A stretch of 64,000 nt of DNA from Amorphochlora amoebiformis (GCA_054601695.1 BAAHQB010000141.1:310001-374000), one strand, 5' to 3'; counted from the stretch's first letter, positions 1-63,798 are shown. The notes: generated from the letters alone by a model not told the origin. Made by a program: numbers and translations.

Positions 1-14
1 TACGTATATATATA

Positions 15-54
<40 letters not shown>

Positions 55-56
55 AG

Positions 57-10368
<10,312 letters not shown>

Positions 10369-10525
10369 ATTGTAAAGTCGAAATCCATTAAAAGAAAGAT
10401 TTACACAAAAATATTCATACATAAGCCTATAACATACTGACACATGGGCAAATAGTTGAGTAGGAAAACAATTCGTAAAGATTTAACAACATACTGATCC
10501 CATATATTAACGTTTTACATATTCT

Positions 10526-10585
<60 letters not shown>

Positions 10586-10637
10586 ATTACAAGTAATTTT
10601 AATTTAGTATTTTTCACTTTTCCCAGATATAGATCTG

Positions 10638-10728
<91 letters not shown>

Positions 10729-11305
10729 ATATATATATAGTTTACTTCAACGGTCACGTACATACCGCGGCCGCGATACAATACATTACCTAGATCATCA
10801 CATAGAGCAGCTCTAATACTAGTATATATACACTAGATACAAGTAGATGTATAGAAATATATCTAGTATATATAGAATATATTGTATGCATAACATGAAG
10901 CGCGACACCGTGATTAAATCCAGATCAGCGTACGTACGTATGTACACGTATACGTATATCATGACTTTTAGCCCATCGGCTAGATCGACTGTCACGCATA
11001 CGCATGCATACGTACATACGCATGCATACGTACATACGCATGCATACGTGCATACGCATGCATACGTACATACGCATGCATACGTACATACGCGTGCATA
11101 CGTACATCTAGTACATGCGCATAATTGTATACGCATACTAGTTTGTTACGTACGTATCATCAAAATGAGCATGTACAAGTAATCAGTACGTATATGCGTA
11201 TCATGGCAGTTTAACTACTACTGTACATGTACGTACGATCTAGTATATACTAGATATATAAATATAAATGATTATACACATATCATAGTATACACATACG
11301 TATAT

Positions 11306-11367
<62 letters not shown>

Positions 11368-11617
11368 CTTATAGTAGTATAGTCGATGCGCCTGAATAGA
11401 TGATATAGTATATTAAAACAGAATTTTCCCAAACTGGGACCTCCATGGTCCTGTCTGGACACACTCATCAACTTGATAAATAATCTATACTACTAAACAT
11501 GTCACTACTATACATGGTGCACATGAATAGCTATAGTACGTAGGCTATAACTTTAAATAATTATAAGGAAGAACTTCTAGAAAAATTTAAGGGCGGCATC
11601 GCCTGGATGATGCGTAG
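10369..11617. other. Spacer between convergent ABC1K and RlmI-like genes
   Basis: 1.25 kb with no gene seen. It holds TA arrays (10530-10740), an 18-bp minisatellite and CTAG-rich sequence (10790-11290). Polyadenylation signals for both genes should lie here; an AATAAA-like word was not clearly identified. Confidence 0.6.
10996..11107. repeat. Short tandem repeat of about 18 bp, CATACGCATGCATACGTA
   Basis: About six units in the spacer between the convergent ABC1K and RlmI-like genes. The unit is rich in self-complementary words (GCATGC, TACGTA), so each could form a small hairpin. Confidence 0.9.
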
Positions 11618-23457
<11,840 letters not shown>

Positions 23458-23831
23458 TTTGCCGAAGAATTCTTGAGGAATTTCTAACCGTTTCAGTTAA
23501 TTTTTTAGTTTCAGTGTTCTGAGACAATTCGTTTAGCTCTAATCCGCTCATCCTGGCGTGACTGACCACAAGAGTCACGTCATGGAGTCCGTTGCGACGT
23601 TGGACCACCTTCGGGTAGCATGAACGTATAAAATTCGACATAATTGATATTTTATACCTTGGAACCTCCCCGAAGCTTTCGGCTCGAAAAAATGAAAGCT
23701 TTGAACACTTATTATTATATCCATCTAAAATTTATGGCCCCTGAATAGATTACTTACATTATGTCCTTTTAAAGGATTGTTCCGGATTCTGTACAATTCC
23801 CACATCATTAATATGATGTAAAAGTGGGGGC
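23458..23831. promoter_or_regulatory. Divergent intergenic region, RlmI-like / four-TM gene
   Basis: 374 bp separate the two start codons on opposite strands. It is ordinary complex sequence without TA arrays, so both promoters must lie here or in the first exons. Candidate AT-rich motifs are seen (ATAAAATTCG at about 23626, TTATTATATCC at about 23710) but none is a clear TATA box. Confidence 0.6.
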
Positions 23832-25136
23832 ATGGCAAAAGTTTCGCAGTCGCCCATGCGAATGGCGGGTTCGACGATCCGTCAGCTCCGTCAGGTCAAT
23901 GGAGAACAAAGGTATTTCACAGCCGCAATTTCCCTTCATCTATATTGATCTCTCCTCCTCTTGCAGGTCGCCAAGGGAAATGAAAGACCTTGAACTGAAA
24001 AATGGTGGAAGAAATATGTATGTCTTAAGTTTCGTAGGACTTCCGATAGTGAGTTTTTTTCCTTTAGGTTCAAGCAGTATAAAGAAGAAAGATGGGGCAC
24101 ACCAAAATTCTGTGAGAGATTATGGTCTGGCTGGAGATCGCAAGCATCGGCTCTTGATAGAGAAGACATCAAGACATTGCTGGACATGCTCCTGATTATC
24201 TTCACCTTGATCTTATCCTTCTCCATAGCGCACATGTTTACCTTCGAGCCCAACCATCTGACTGAGGCAGATCAGCGGACTCTTCAGTACGTGCTAAATC
24301 GCACCGTTACGACAGCGGAGTTAAGCTCCATATATGAAGGAGGGGACAACAATGTGGTTGGTTCGTGCCGTTGGTTCAATAAGAAGCAAAACGTTATGTT
24401 TCGAGATTCTGTTTCACGGCCGTTTGGGGCTTGGGACGATGATATATGCTCCTCTCTCAGGGATAGAAAATTGCCGTCGTATGCTTTATTCGAATCATCA
24501 AGCCAATCTATTGCCCAAGTATTTGCTTGTCTATTCGTCGGTATACTGTTCTACATGGTGATCATCAGCTGCAAGCCATTGGAAGATGAGGAGACGTACA
24601 CCACGTTCATTGCTCTTACATTTCCAATCATCATATTCATCATCGTCGTTGGATGGATGGGAATTTTAGAATTTTTCTTCTCACTCGAGCACGGTGCCTA
24701 CGTCCTATACCCGCGTATCAACTCGGGGGACGTTTTCTATCATTATTATTTTTTCTTTAGCCTGAGTCTCATGATACCAGGAGCTTTCTTCATTATTGTC
24801 TCCGCTTTCATAGCTTGGCGATGTCACATGAAGAGCGAGACCAACATTCTTCGACGTTTCGGAGCCGAAATCGAGTCAGCGGAACTCAATCTCGATAGGA
24901 TGGTACAATATGCCGATAACCCGCTGCTTCTCAACCAACTTCTTAAAGACGCTCGCATATCAAAGCCTGGATGCCGCCTAGAAATTATACATGAGCTGAC
25001 GAAGCAGCGGGAACGATTAGCACATGTACAACCGAGCGGGACGGTATTGGGGACGACTACTTTAAAACCTTTTTCGTCCCAACAATTGCCAGCATCTACC
25101 GGCTTCTCATCAATTGTGCAGCCTTCAAATCACTAA
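23832..25136 (+). CDS. Four-TM membrane protein of unknown function, 399 aa
   Basis: Exons 23832-23911, 23967-24017 and 24068-25136 (TAA) give 1200 nt in frame. The two introns are only 55 and 50 nt, pyrimidine-rich before the AG (CTCCTCCTCTTGCAG; TTTTTTTCCTTTAG) and free of TA repeats, unlike every other gene here. The start MAKVSQSPMRMAGS is the first ATG in this frame next to the divergent promoter. A basic cytosolic-looking N terminus (about 80 aa) precedes TM1 (about 84-100), a loop of about 90 residues with two Cys (about 143 and 171) and an NRT sequon, TM2 (192-211), TM3 (222-248) and TM4 (269-294), then a charged tail with a predicted helix. The phase test excludes use of the later GTGAGT at 24045 as donor. 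I do not recognise the family. Its 5' end is 374 bp from that of the RlmI-like gene. Confidence 0.8.
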
Positions 25137-25674
25137 AGGATTATAGGACCTTCAGATGAGATCAATTTAATTGGGCTCTCAGAAGCTCAGATCCTGTAGA
25201 TTCTATTAGATTTAGATTTCCAGCAAGCTACTGGAATACGGTTTGTTAGATTAATAATATACGATATTAGGATAGCAGATGTGGATCATGTGGTACCGCA
25301 GCACCGCGGCATTATCTAGATTATTTATAATTATATTCTGTTCGTCACATATTACTGATCATACTCTAATACTGTACTACGAGATAAGTCTAGAATAAGC
25401 CTTGATCGCTCATGACACTAGTGACACTACAGTATTGAGACTAGATGAGAGCTAGTCCTAGACTCACTAGATCTAGTATGTTAATAACAGATGTTCTAGA
25501 TGTTATGTCGCCGTGTGATCGAATCTACTAGCTGACTAGTTACGTACAATATGTACAGTAATCAGAGCTAGCATAGTAATGTGATCGATGTATGAACTTC
25601 ACATAGCTATGATATATATCTAGTAGTATATCCCAGATTCCTAGTATCTACTGATGATATTATTGATATATATG

Positions 25675-25732
<58 letters not shown>

Positions 25733-25806
25733 TATATATGTATATATATATATATACATGTAACATGTATACAATTATATGTACATATATAAATGAATAT
25801 TTATGT

Positions 25807-25837
<31 letters not shown>

Positions 25838-26313
25838 CTAGATATATATATATATATATATATATATTCATGTACATAAATACACATATAATATTATAAT
25901 TATATCCGTTATCTACTAGATCTTAGCCTATGTGTATAATACACAGTGACTCTATGTGTATGATATTCAATAATACACTATTACCATGATATATCATAGT
26001 AACCCGAGTGAGTATAAATGGGTATATCAATGATATATTCAAGCCGTTGTATACTCAGTGACAATTTATAATCATCTAGACCATGGTTTATAGAGCTCAT
26101 GATCAGCGGCCTCAAGTTTATGTAAATATACGTACCGTCTCAGCGGCCTGATTTACGTGCTATTCGAAGCGTCTAGACAGGTCACAACCGCCACGTGCCC
26201 CCGTCTGGGCTGAGGCCGCATGGAGCAGATTTTCCGACGGTTTCAAAAGTAACGCCATTGCAAATCTTGGTACACTTTAATATTCTTTGTTGGAATATTT
26301 CGGCTTTGTCGGG
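25137..26313. other. Spacer between the four-TM gene and the lipoxygenase-like gene
   Basis: No gene seen. 25270-25640 is rich in CTAG and TA-based palindromes, 25655-25900 is (TA)n, and 26100-26313 is ordinary sequence that should hold the lipoxygenase promoter. Confidence 0.6.
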
Positions 26314-35096
<8,783 letters not shown>

Positions 35097-35383
35097 GAAA
35101 CTTGACTTCAGATTTTATAAATGAATTCCCTAGATTCCCCTGAACTTACTGTGATGAATGACTAATTAGTGGTCATTTAGTACCATTATATTGTTCACAT
35201 ATAATGCATGATAGTTGCCCAGTTTCTAGCTAGAGTTAACCGTTAGACCTAGTATATCTAGTATATCTCTAGATACTCTAGAATCAGTCTAGATACTCTA
35301 GATCATAGTGACTAAGATCTAGACTGCACCTAGTGTACGTGACTCTTCTAGCTCTTAATTGATGTGCTAGACGTGCATGTATA

Positions 35384-35426
<43 letters not shown>

Positions 35427-35985
35427 TATAGCTATATATAATATATATATATAATATATATATACACATATGTATGTATATATATATCTAGATATATATA
35501 TATATATTAACATTTACAGGACGTGTCTGCATGGTACTAGTGGTAGATCTAGATTGCATGGAGATGGTAATTATAATCTAGATAATACCCTAGATCTACT
35601 AGATGTAGTAGATATATACCTGGTGACCCTAGAATTCTACAATTGTCTAGATCTAGTAGATTCTAGAGATTGTACTACGGTACTAGCTAGCTAGACTAGA
35701 ACAATCTCTAGATCTAGGTAATTCTAGAGTTGTACTAGATCTACTGATTACTTACCATCTAGACTAGTACTAGTAGTCTAGGTAGTACTAGTAGTATATC
35801 TATCACATGAATATAATTCAATATATCTAGATGCTAGCTATAGAGATACTAGATATGCTACAACTACGTAGTCATCTAGGTCATCGGCGTGTTTTAGATC
35901 AAAGAGGTACTGACTACAGTTTGCGTACGGTTTGAGAAGAACGAATATATTGAGGGCAAATATCTGGAGCTAGATTGTCTTACAA
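35097..35985. repeat. CTAG-rich spacer between convergent lipoxygenase and coiled-coil genes
   Basis: About 39 CTAG tetranucleotides, counted by eye, in roughly 660 bp (35225-35885), often as TCTAGA, ACTAGT or GATCTAG, with one TA array in the middle. No coding potential seen. Confidence 0.8.
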
Positions 35986-42781
<6,796 letters not shown>

Positions 42782-42929
42782 TTAAACGAGAAAATAAAAA
42801 ACAAGGGTTCCATGGATCCCGGGCGATTGTCCATTGCTGCCGCAAACCACGCGATGTTCCCGTGTGGGCACAGTGACGCTCTAAACTGCGATCGCAATAT
42901 CTTCGGTCGCAGTCGTTCATGGGGTCAGC
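42782..42929. promoter_or_regulatory. Divergent intergenic region, coiled-coil gene / small membrane-protein gene
   Basis: Only 148 bp lie between the two start codons. The side next to the coiled-coil gene is A-rich (GAAAATAAAAAAC); the rest is GC-richer and includes GGATCCCGGGCG. A shared bidirectional promoter is the simplest reading. Confidence 0.5.
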
Positions 42930-43242
42930 ATGCTGGCAAAATTTATTGAGGGATACATTGACGAGCCCGTCCCAAAGTCAGGGAGAATACTGGTAGATGC
43001 GTTCTTTTCTCGCTCTGAAATATATCATACCTTTGAGACAGGTACTTAGACTCGGCCCTGGTTTTCTTCTTCCTCCTGATGGTTATCGAGTGTTAGGCCG
43101 CTCATTATGACTTGGCAGGTATGTACATCTCCTAAGGTTGTATTTCAGAGTTGATACCACGTAACTCCTGTGGGTTTTGCTCTCAGGGCATGGTACATGT
43201 GATTATATGCGTATGTGTATGAAAATATATATACTTCCGTAA

Positions 43243-43291
<49 letters not shown>

Positions 43292-43307
43292 TACGTATAG
43301 ATATATC

Positions 43308-43354
<47 letters not shown>

Positions 43355-43367
43355 CATATATATATAC

Positions 43368-43401
<34 letters not shown>

Positions 43402-43454
43402 TTGTGTACGCTATGAATACTTATAAATACATATATACACATACACATACATAG

Positions 43455-43507
<53 letters not shown>

Positions 43508-43508
43508 T

Positions 43509-43571
<63 letters not shown>

Positions 43572-43634
43572 GTGAGTATAGGTACACTACATATTATGCT
43601 CACATGCATATATAGATATATATGTACATATAGT

Positions 43635-43719
<85 letters not shown>

Positions 43720-43935
43720 TCATCTATTTTTTACATAGAGACATACATTTATATATACATAGTTACAAACATCCATACGTTGTTGTTGCAGTTCCTTCTT
43801 CGGTAGCAGTTTGGTTCTTGTTTGTAGTATCTTAACTATTCGCGGCATGTGGGACACATTTAAGGGGTGGTTTGAAATCGGGTGACGCGGCGAGTATGAC
43901 GGTACATAGCACTACTTTTGCGTATGTCGATTACA

Positions 43936-44000
<65 letters not shown>

Positions 44001-44221
44001 TGCATACATACATATATATATATATATATGTATTATATTTAAGGAAAAAATGTTTATATGTATATGCAAGTTGTATTATTAACATACGTAGTATTAAATA
44101 TAAATCTATATACACACATCGGTATATATGTATATGTATACATATTATATTTATATTTATATATATATATATATATATACAAATACAAAATATACATACA
44201 TTTATATAATATAAATATATG

Positions 44222-44252
<31 letters not shown>

Positions 44253-44299
44253 TAGATATATTTAAATGTATATATTTTATATACCAATACACATATATA

Positions 44300-44341
<42 letters not shown>

Positions 44342-44379
44342 GTTAAATACATTTTACATATACATATATATATACCTAG

Positions 44380-44427
<48 letters not shown>

Positions 44428-44643
44428 GTATATATGTATATATATATATATTATATACGTACGTTCAGATTCTTCCTCTCGGCTCTCATCCCAGCGCTAC
44501 TTATCCACTTTAAGTCACAGAATGCCCAAAGAAAACACCGCCACCTCCGCGATAAGGTTTGGCATTGGGTTCAATATTCTTTTTCTCGCCGTGCTCTTAG
44601 TGAGCAGGCGCCAGCGGTTAAGGCCGGTTTTCCTAAATCCTAA
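42930..44643 (+). CDS. Small single-pass membrane protein, 104 aa, unknown
   Basis: Exons 42930-43041, 43792-43819 and 44469-44643 (TAA) join in phase to 315 nt. The protein begins [18 protein letters not shown], continues [18 protein letters not shown], has one hydrophobic span across the exon 2/3 junction ([20 protein letters not shown]) and ends in a very basic tail ([19 protein letters not shown]). The donor of exon 2 is GTTTGT, a form also used elsewhere in the window. Another reading frame of exon 3 is open from 44522 to 44719 and also encodes a hydrophobic segment ([15 protein letters not shown]). It would be used if exon 2 ended at the in-phase GTAGTA instead, with an acceptor at about 44493. 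I chose the first model because it makes one continuous TM helix. The start lies 148 bp from that of the coiled-coil gene on the other strand. No family recognised. Confidence 0.5.
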
Positions 44644-45003
44644 AGTGGAGCCGGCCGTGCCACTGGTAACGGTCCGCTGGTTTGACAAAATTAAGGCTAG
44701 CGCGGCCCATAACATCTAGAACATGCTCTGGTTAGCTAGCTAAATTGAAGTTACCGTACTAGCGTAATGAATTACTTTTATAATCAGTGAATGATTCCTT
44801 CCAATGATGTATTCAATCATTAAATAGTAATAAATACTAGAAATACATTGGACTCCTCCGATCTCACTCAAATCGAGATACAATGCGCAATACTCTGATC
44901 AATCACATGACTCATGTACCGAATTACTTAAAGGCCATAGTACTAGTCGTATGATAATTGCGTACTACTAGCCCAGCATCTCTATTAGCCGCATATAAAT
45001 GGC
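44644..45003. other. Spacer between convergent small membrane-protein gene and COX11
   Basis: 360 bp of AT-rich complex sequence with several CTAG and TACTAG words; no TA array and no gene seen. Confidence 0.5.
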
Positions 45004-45156
45004 CTAGCCTGTTGGCTCTTCGTCTACTGGGAAAAACGTATAGGATAGTGTGATTTCGGAGATATCATCCATCCGCTTATCCAGCTCAAACCTGTATGTC
45101 ATAAAGTCGGTTAGTATTGTATATATATGTGTATATATATTGTATATATACAATAC

Positions 45157-45211
<55 letters not shown>

Positions 45212-45792
45212 AATATATTATAATATGCATATATATATATATACACATACACATATTTTATATACACACATATATATATATATATGTACACATATATAAT
45301 ACATACATATAATACATATACACATATATATATATATATATTAGTATACACGTTAAGCTAGAGATAAAAACTCGAGTAAGGCTCTCAACGAGAGCAATTG
45401 GACATACTCGTTGTCGATGTAAAAGAAGACAGGCATATCGACGTTCTCGCCTGCCTGTAATCTCTGCTCATGGAAGCAGAAACACTGGACCTTGTTGAAG
45501 TATAGGCCAGCCTTGATGTACATGGTGTATGTGAGATGTGTGTGTATATATGTACATGTGTGTTTATGCATATGTATGTATGTATATATGTGTATGTATA
45601 AACATATGTATTATAAATGGGAAAGAATAAAAGGGAGGAATTTAGTCTAATATACGTATTTGCATGGTATATACGCATTATTACATATATATATACCAAT
45701 GTACGTACATGTAAGTATAATATATATTGTACATATATCTTATATACACACACACACATGTATACATATATATATATGTTAATATATATAGC

Positions 45793-45825
<33 letters not shown>

Positions 45826-46134
45826 GTAATATGTATTAATACAAATGTATACACACACATATACATTCGTGAAAAAATACATACACATCTATGTATACAT
45901 GCACATATACATATATATACATATATATATATATACATATACATATACATCAGTACATATATATATATATGTATATATAAATATATATACATCAGTACAT
46001 ACATGTATACATACATATAATATATATATACATATATGTATGCTATATGAATATATACGTATGACGTCGTATACGCTTATGTACACATACTTAATACTAT
46101 AACATGTATATATACATATACATATTATATTATA

Positions 46135-46170
<36 letters not shown>

Positions 46171-46210
46171 ACTATGTATATATACTGTGCATATGTACAA
46201 GTTCACACGA

Positions 46211-46280
<70 letters not shown>

Positions 46281-46327
46281 AATAATGTGTTACATAGTTA
46301 TATATTAATTTCTTTTTATGTCCATAC

Positions 46328-46368
<41 letters not shown>

Positions 46369-46417
46369 CATATATATATTTATATATATATAACATATAT
46401 ATATATGTATGTATGTG

Positions 46418-46448
<31 letters not shown>

Positions 46449-47474
46449 TAACGCGAGGTGGAGAGAGAGAGGGTACATAGACACACAAGAAGGGGCGAGA
46501 GGGTGAGAATACGGTGCATATTAGTATCGGACGGAGGGTTACAAAGGGTTATACTAAGGGCTTAGGTCACGAGTATGTACAGCCTTGGCGTGAGAGTGTT
46601 TGGGGTGTGGAATTGGAGTAGATATTAGGTAAGAAAAGGCTAGGGTGAGGGAGGGAAAGTAGCAAAGGTTTAGGCTGGAAATGTAATCCAGGCAAACTTT
46701 CACCTTCATGGGAGTGACGTTATAAGTGGCAACTCCGGTCATGGGGTGGTTTGTGGAGTTTTCAGCGTTGTAGAAAGCTAGCGCTGTCTCACCCGTTACG
46801 AGCTGAGGAAGGGAAAGATAAGATTTGTGTCCGAGATATCAGTGAGGTAGTCCGAGGTCTCGCCGTAACCCCGGCACTCAAATGATAGGTGTAACCTGCA
46901 CACGATTCTGGAGCGGCTTGAATTTCCACGGCAACCCGATACCCGTCCCGGCGTCAAACTTGATGATGAGGGTGCGCTTTCCCTTCTCACCGCTAATGGT
47001 TAACATCCACAGACAGCCGTGTTCATTGTTAGATATGCTGAATCCAATTCATAGTCGAAGCAACATGGGATTTAATTTATCAATTTGTTTGCTTGCACCT
47101 GGACAATTCCTCAAGCTTCTTCGCCTCTATCGTCTTCACTGTGCCCCCGTATCCTGTCACTTGGCAAAAAGCTTGGTATAGCGGAACTGCGGCGTAGGAT
47201 AACCCCATCGTAAATAGCGCAACACCTCCCTGAGATGTCGTGGTTTATGATTGTATATTTCTATCTATTGGCACGTCAGTTTGGCGTGAATGGAAAGGAT
47301 TAGCGTCGGGTGCACCAGATAATACGCTATTCTTGTGTTGCTCTGGTCTCTCTGGTTTTCTAGATTTGAAAAATTTCTCGTGAATGTTTTCATAGCGTTA
47401 TGGATCCTCGATTGCGCCCGGAGAATTCCCGGCTGGATCGTTGATCGCCTCACACGGGCTGCGAACCCAAGCAT
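45004..47474 (-). CDS. COX11: COX11, mitochondrial copper chaperone for cytochrome c oxidase assembly, 225 aa
   Basis: Six exons in transcript order: 47474-47316, 47229-47099, 46992-46896, 46802-46704, 45511-45408, 45091-45004 (TAG). They total 678 nt in phase. COX11 inserts copper into the CuB site of COX1 in the mitochondrial inner membrane, with one TM helix and the rest in the intermembrane space. Seen here: a basic, Ser/Arg-rich presequence ([14 protein letters not shown]), the TM segment and family block [18 protein letters not shown] with its conserved Cys and [43 protein letters not shown], the copper-binding [10 protein letters not shown] (Cys-Phe-Cys), [13 protein letters not shown] and [10 protein letters not shown]. 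The sequence is full length by family standards. The neighbours are a divergent FLU-like gene (269 bp between ATGs) and the convergent small membrane-protein gene. Confidence 0.95.
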
Positions 47475-47743
47475 CGACGCCAGCCACTCGTAAACGATTG
47501 TCACGTTTCGTGACCAATCTGTGTATTAGAGGTCACGCGGTCTTTAGCAGGTGTCATCAAGGTATGTCACATGATTCCTTAGGTGACATGGTCAAGTGAC
47601 GGCTCCTGAGACAACCCTTGACATTTGACACGTGCCAACCTTAATATATATGTCCCCCCCTTGTCCCGTCATAGAAATCGCCGGCGATGGGGGTTATGGC
47701 CAGATCAGACCATGTCTTCACCTGCTTTCCGCGCCTTCTCCAC
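47475..47743. promoter_or_regulatory. Divergent intergenic region, COX11 / FLU-like gene
   Basis: 269 bp between start codons. It has GTGAC/GTCAC-containing words repeated in both orientations (CGTGACCAAT, GGTCACGCGG, TATGTCACATG, GGTGACATGG, AAGTGACGG between about 47508 and 47600) and one short TATATAT at 47645. The repeated GTCA half-sites could be bZIP-like binding sites shared by both genes; this is inference. Confidence 0.5.
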
Positions 47744-60602
<12,859 letters not shown>

Positions 60603-60884
60603 CAGTTATATTAGAATATTTATATATACACACATGTGTATATAATACATATACATATAAAAATACGTTATGTATCACATATATATATACACATATATAT
60701 GTTTGTATATACATATATATACATATATATACACATATATTTAAAAATGTATACATACATATAATATATATACATATCGGAATGTAGAATGTAATGTGTT
60801 ATGTGCGTGTGCATATACACACACATATGTATATGTGTATGTGTATATATATATATATATATATATGTGCAATCGTCTTTATTA

Positions 60885-60924
<40 letters not shown>

Positions 60925-60981
60925 CATGTATATTTATGTATGAAAGTCTGTGGAAGTATAAATTAAGTGCATTACTATGAT

Positions 60982-61571
60982 TTAAGACTCAGGATCCGAT
61001 GAAGATGATGCAGAGGGAAACGTCCCCTCTCCTGGTCCTGCAGCTTGAGTGTAATTACATATGGAAAACCTAGTCGTACGCGTATCTGCAAATTTAAACT
61101 CAGAACGTAATCATTGTCAATAATTTCAAACTATACAAAATCTAGCACTGTGTTGACAGTGGTACTAGCTATACTGGCACCTGCCAGGCTATTTCTAGTA
61201 TTTCTCATTATGCGTTTATCAACCATGCGTTAGTAATTGCAAATTAGTATTGAGCTGAACTTTAGTCGCACTGAATTCTTGACGTTATTTAGTACTAATT
61301 GTATCAACCTTATATATCATGATCCAATGTAGTCTAGATAGTAGCCGGTAGTTCAAACTTAAGAGGTAATTGAATTGTTGACTATGCGGTATTAACTTAA
61401 TTGCATGCACGTAAATGTATGTACAAGCGTGAGTCTCATGGAGCGCTATGACCAATTGAATAAGCTCTTAAATAGACCCCCGCTATCGTCTAGGCTCTTG
61501 GATGACATCTACATGTAAATATATTATATGACTATATAGTGTTCTCATATACTGTAGTATACTTACATAGA

Positions 61572-61659
<88 letters not shown>

Positions 61660-61664
61660 CACAC

Positions 61665-61715
<51 letters not shown>

Positions 61716-62000
61716 ACATACACATATATTTATATATACCAATATATAAGAGTAGACATATACATGCATATGAATTCCTCTTTCCCTCTGTCTATGTATT
61801 CTGTGTACATCAATCCTATATATAGTATACTATATATATATATATATATGTATAATGTATATATAATATATATATACATGATATATATGATATATATGAT
61901 TCATATGATATACATATATATATATACACACATAATATATATATATATATATCATATATACATATATATGTATATATACACATATATATATATATATATA

Positions 62001-62039
<39 letters not shown>

Positions 62040-62782
62040 TATCATATTTATGGTATTGGTACCGAGAATGCTATGGTATCCTTACGGCCAAAGTATCCCA
62101 TCGCGTTCACCAGGAAGAATTCTTGCCTCGCGACCTCCGCGGGCTAGAGTATATATACATTCTGGACTTGTAAATATGGGCAATATAATGTATGTATATA
62201 TGTACATGTATGTACGTATATAGAGATACATATTTATATATATCTATAAGTATACTATACAAACACTACACTAAACACCTACACACACAAGACACACACT
62301 CACATACAACATATCGACATTTAACACATCCACATCATCCAACCACCTGCTTAGCTCCTTCGGCTGAAAGTGTGTACACATCTAATGGGAACTTAATCCC
62401 AGGCTCGTTGTCTTCGATCTGCAGAATGTTGTATCTAAGGCTAAGTTTCACGTTAAGGTTAGGGTTAAGTTGAGGTCAGGACATCAGGGTTCGGTTCAGT
62501 TGAAGGAGGAGAGAAATGGGAGGAATACCGAGTGGGAGGGATAAGAAGAGAGGATATTAAAAGAGACAGAGAGCGCACGAGAGTGAGGGAGGGAGAAGAG
62601 AAGAGATGTAGAGACGGGCAGAGAGGGAGATGGTGATAGATAGATATACAGAGATAGAAAAAGAGAATAGGTGATAAGTGAAAGAGAAACAGGGAGGGAG
62701 AGAGGTGGTAAGAGAGATAGGAGGGTTCAAAAATGTTTAGGACGACGTCGTTTTGCTTTTGGAACCCGAGTCTTTTGGCCAC
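60982..62782 (-). CDS. 3' end of an unknown gene, last four exons
   Basis: In transcript order: 62782-62747 ([12 protein letters not shown]), 62418-62347 ([20 protein letters not shown] core), 62143-62086 ([19 protein letters not shown]) and 61085-60982 (ends [13 protein letters not shown]). The four give 270 nt in phase, 89 aa. Acceptors are TTCACAG, ATTCTGCAG, CTCTAG and TTTGCAG; donors are GTCGTC (weak), GTGGTT and GTAAGG. The first three exons are repeated 1,016 bp to the right in a tandem duplicate whose third exon is broken, so upstream exons must be looked for beyond that copy. The tail is rich in Ser, Gly and Pro. I do not recognise the family. It converges on the FLU-like gene, with 379 bp between stop codons. 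Confidence 0.6.
62500..62725. repeat. GA-rich tract, present again at about 63516-63741
   Basis: Purine-rich plus strand (GAGAGGGAGAG type), therefore CT-rich on the coding strand of the minus-strand gene. It is part of the 1,016-bp duplication. Confidence 0.85.
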
Positions 62783-62967
62783 CTGTGAATATTTATGTAT
62801 ATACATGTATATATGTATATATGTATGTGTATGTATGTATGTGTGAATGTAAATATTATATATATATATATACATGTATATGATATGCATATATTTACAT
62901 ATATATATATATATATATATATATACATGCATACATGTATATATATATGTATATTGTATATAAAAGT

Positions 62968-62998
<31 letters not shown>

Positions 62999-63019
62999 CA
63001 TATATATACATATGTGTGT

Positions 63020-63058
<39 letters not shown>

Positions 63059-63158
63059 GTATATATATTCTGTTTTCTGTATATGTATGATATCTATTGA
63101 CGGCCGAGCTATCCCATCGCGTTCACCAGGAAGAATTCTTGCCTCGCGATCTCCGCGG

Positions 63159-63798
63159 GCTAGAGTATATATACATTCTGGACTTGTAAATATGGGCAAT
63201 ATAATGTATGTATATATGTACATGTATGTACGTATATAGAGATACATATTTATATATATCTATAAGTATACTATACAAACACTACACTAAACACCTACAC
63301 ACACAAGACACACACTCACATACAACATATCGACATTTAACACATCCACATCATCCAACCACCTGCTTAGCTCCTTCGGCTGAAAGTGTGTACACATCTA
63401 ATGGGAACTTAATCCCAGGCTCGTTGTCTTCGATCTGCAGAATGTTGTATCTAAGGCTAAGTTTCACGTTAAGGTTAGGGTTAAGTTGAGGTCAGGACAT
63501 CAGGGTTCGGTTCAGTTGAAGGAGGAGAGAAATGGGAGGAATACCGAGTGGGAGGGATAAGAAGAGAGGATATTAAAAGAGACAGAGAGCGCACGAGAGT
63601 GAGGGAGGGAGAAGAGAAGAGATGTAGAGACGGGCAGAGAGGGAGATGGTGATCGATAGATATACAGAGATAGAAGAAGAGAATAGGTGATAAGTGAAAG
63701 AGAAACAGGGAGGGAGAGAGGTGGTAAGAGAGATAGGAGGGTTCAAAAATGTTTAGGATGACGTCGTTTTGCTTTTGGAACCCGAGTCTTTTGGCCAC
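63159..63798 (-). pseudogene. Duplicate copies of three exons of the 62782-60982 gene, third copy broken
   Basis: Copies of the three exons sit at about 63798-63763, 63434-63363 and 63159 downward. The first differs by Val to Ile just after QKQND, and the second looks intact. The third reads [16 protein letters not shown] and then TAG, where the left copy has TAC, and its GTAAGG donor has become GTCAAT. If included in the transcript this copy would end translation. It may be skipped, be a dead duplicate, or belong to a separate truncated transcript. Confidence 0.6.

Noticed and set aside
11380-11470. Possible last exon of the RlmI-like gene on the minus strand (SRQDHGGPS)
   Set aside because: The exon at 11720-11618 matches the family C terminus better, fits the phase and ends in a stop.
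24040-24066. A 19-nt mini-intron (GTGAGT...TTTAG) in the four-TM gene, like those of chlorarachniophyte nucleomorphs
   Set aside because: Using it breaks the reading frame; the 50-nt intron from the GTATGT at 24018 to the same acceptor keeps it.
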